From positions 1-7,007 of the forward strand of contig CALIIG010000182.1 in assembly GCA_938018155.1 (NCBI GenBank): a DNA stretch of 7,007 nucleotides, written 5' to 3'. This DNA is from an uncultured Prevotella sp. Lineage in GTDB: Bacteria; Bacteroidota; Bacteroidia; Bacteroidales; Bacteroidaceae. Numbering within the stretch: the first letter of the stretch is position 1; each line of letters begins with the position of its first letter. A program made the translations under genes and the position numbers. The notes below the pieces were generated by a model. It was not told where the DNA came from, ran no database searches, and saw nothing but the letters and a program-made list of their open reading frames with translations. Of the stretch, positions 6,851 through 7,007 are shown piece after piece.

Positions 6851-7007
6851 CCACACCTGTCTTTTTTGTAAAAAATTAGCTTATAAAACAGCGTTTCAGC
6901 CTGTTTTTCGGCTAAAAAACAATACGACAATTGGCATAATACAGCCGAATATCAATGACAGCCTGTTCCCTCCCACCCCTTTTCCATTTACAATAACACC
7001 ATAAAAG
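6851..7007. other. Intergenic edge with no supported gene
   Basis: This stretch is AT-rich and has no open frame that looks coding. It holds an AT-only hairpin (TGTTTTT at 6902-6908, AAAAACA at 6915-6921), two copies of CAGCCTGTT (6897-6905 and 6959-6967), and a C-rich tract at 6968-6979. None of these has a function I can name. The next gene to the right starts or ends outside the window. Confidence 0.5.

Noticed and set aside
6730..6930. 66-codon minus-strand open frame across the bamD promoter
   Set aside because: It overlaps the bamD signal peptide region in another frame and contains the predicted promoter; the composition is not protein-like.
6897..6967. Direct repeat CAGCCTGTT, two copies 62 bases apart start to start
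   Set aside because: Nine bases and only two copies, with no flanking gene or symmetry; chance is a sufficient explanation.

Overview
The window looks like chromosomal DNA from a Bacteroidota member, most likely Prevotella or a close relative. Three things point there. The bamD–rpoZ–DUF4293 block has Bacteroidota-type sequences, including the phylum-specific C-terminal extension of omega. Two intergenic regions carry the Bacteroidota -7 promoter element TAnnTTTG. No clear Shine-Dalgarno sequence decides the starts. The genus is an inference from protein style, not a search result.

Layout from left to right. Positions 17-544 (+) encode a small soluble protein rich in acidic and aromatic residues that I do not recognise. 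A short convergent gap (545-691) holds a perfect 12-bp inverted repeat that probably ends transcription from the right. Positions 692-4788 (-) hold two overlapping genes read leftward: first a SWIM zinc-finger protein (4788-3433), then a large DUF6493-type helical-repeat protein (3448-692). The gap 4789-5053 has no gene. It holds a terminator for the operon to its right, a promoter-like -7 box for the SWIM gene and an inverted repeat abutting that box. Positions 5054-6776 (-) are a three-gene housekeeping operon: bamD (outer-membrane protein assembly lipoprotein), rpoZ (RNA polymerase omega) and a DUF4293 four-helix membrane protein. The right edge (6777-7007) holds the bamD promoter and no gene I can support.

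How the genes fit together. bamD, rpoZ and DUF4293 are packed tightly (89 nt, then a 1-nt overlap) with a promoter before and a terminator after, so they should be one transcript. The SWIM/DUF6493 pair is the accessory-like part. Its families are known as partners of MoxR-type AAA ATPases and VWA-domain proteins in a poorly understood chaperone-like or conflict-related system. Here the pair appears as a self-contained two-gene unit with no ATPase or VWA gene in view. That pair, its possible operator and the unknown gene at the left edge are what deserves a second look. I see no RNA gene, insertion sequence, CRISPR array or pseudogene.
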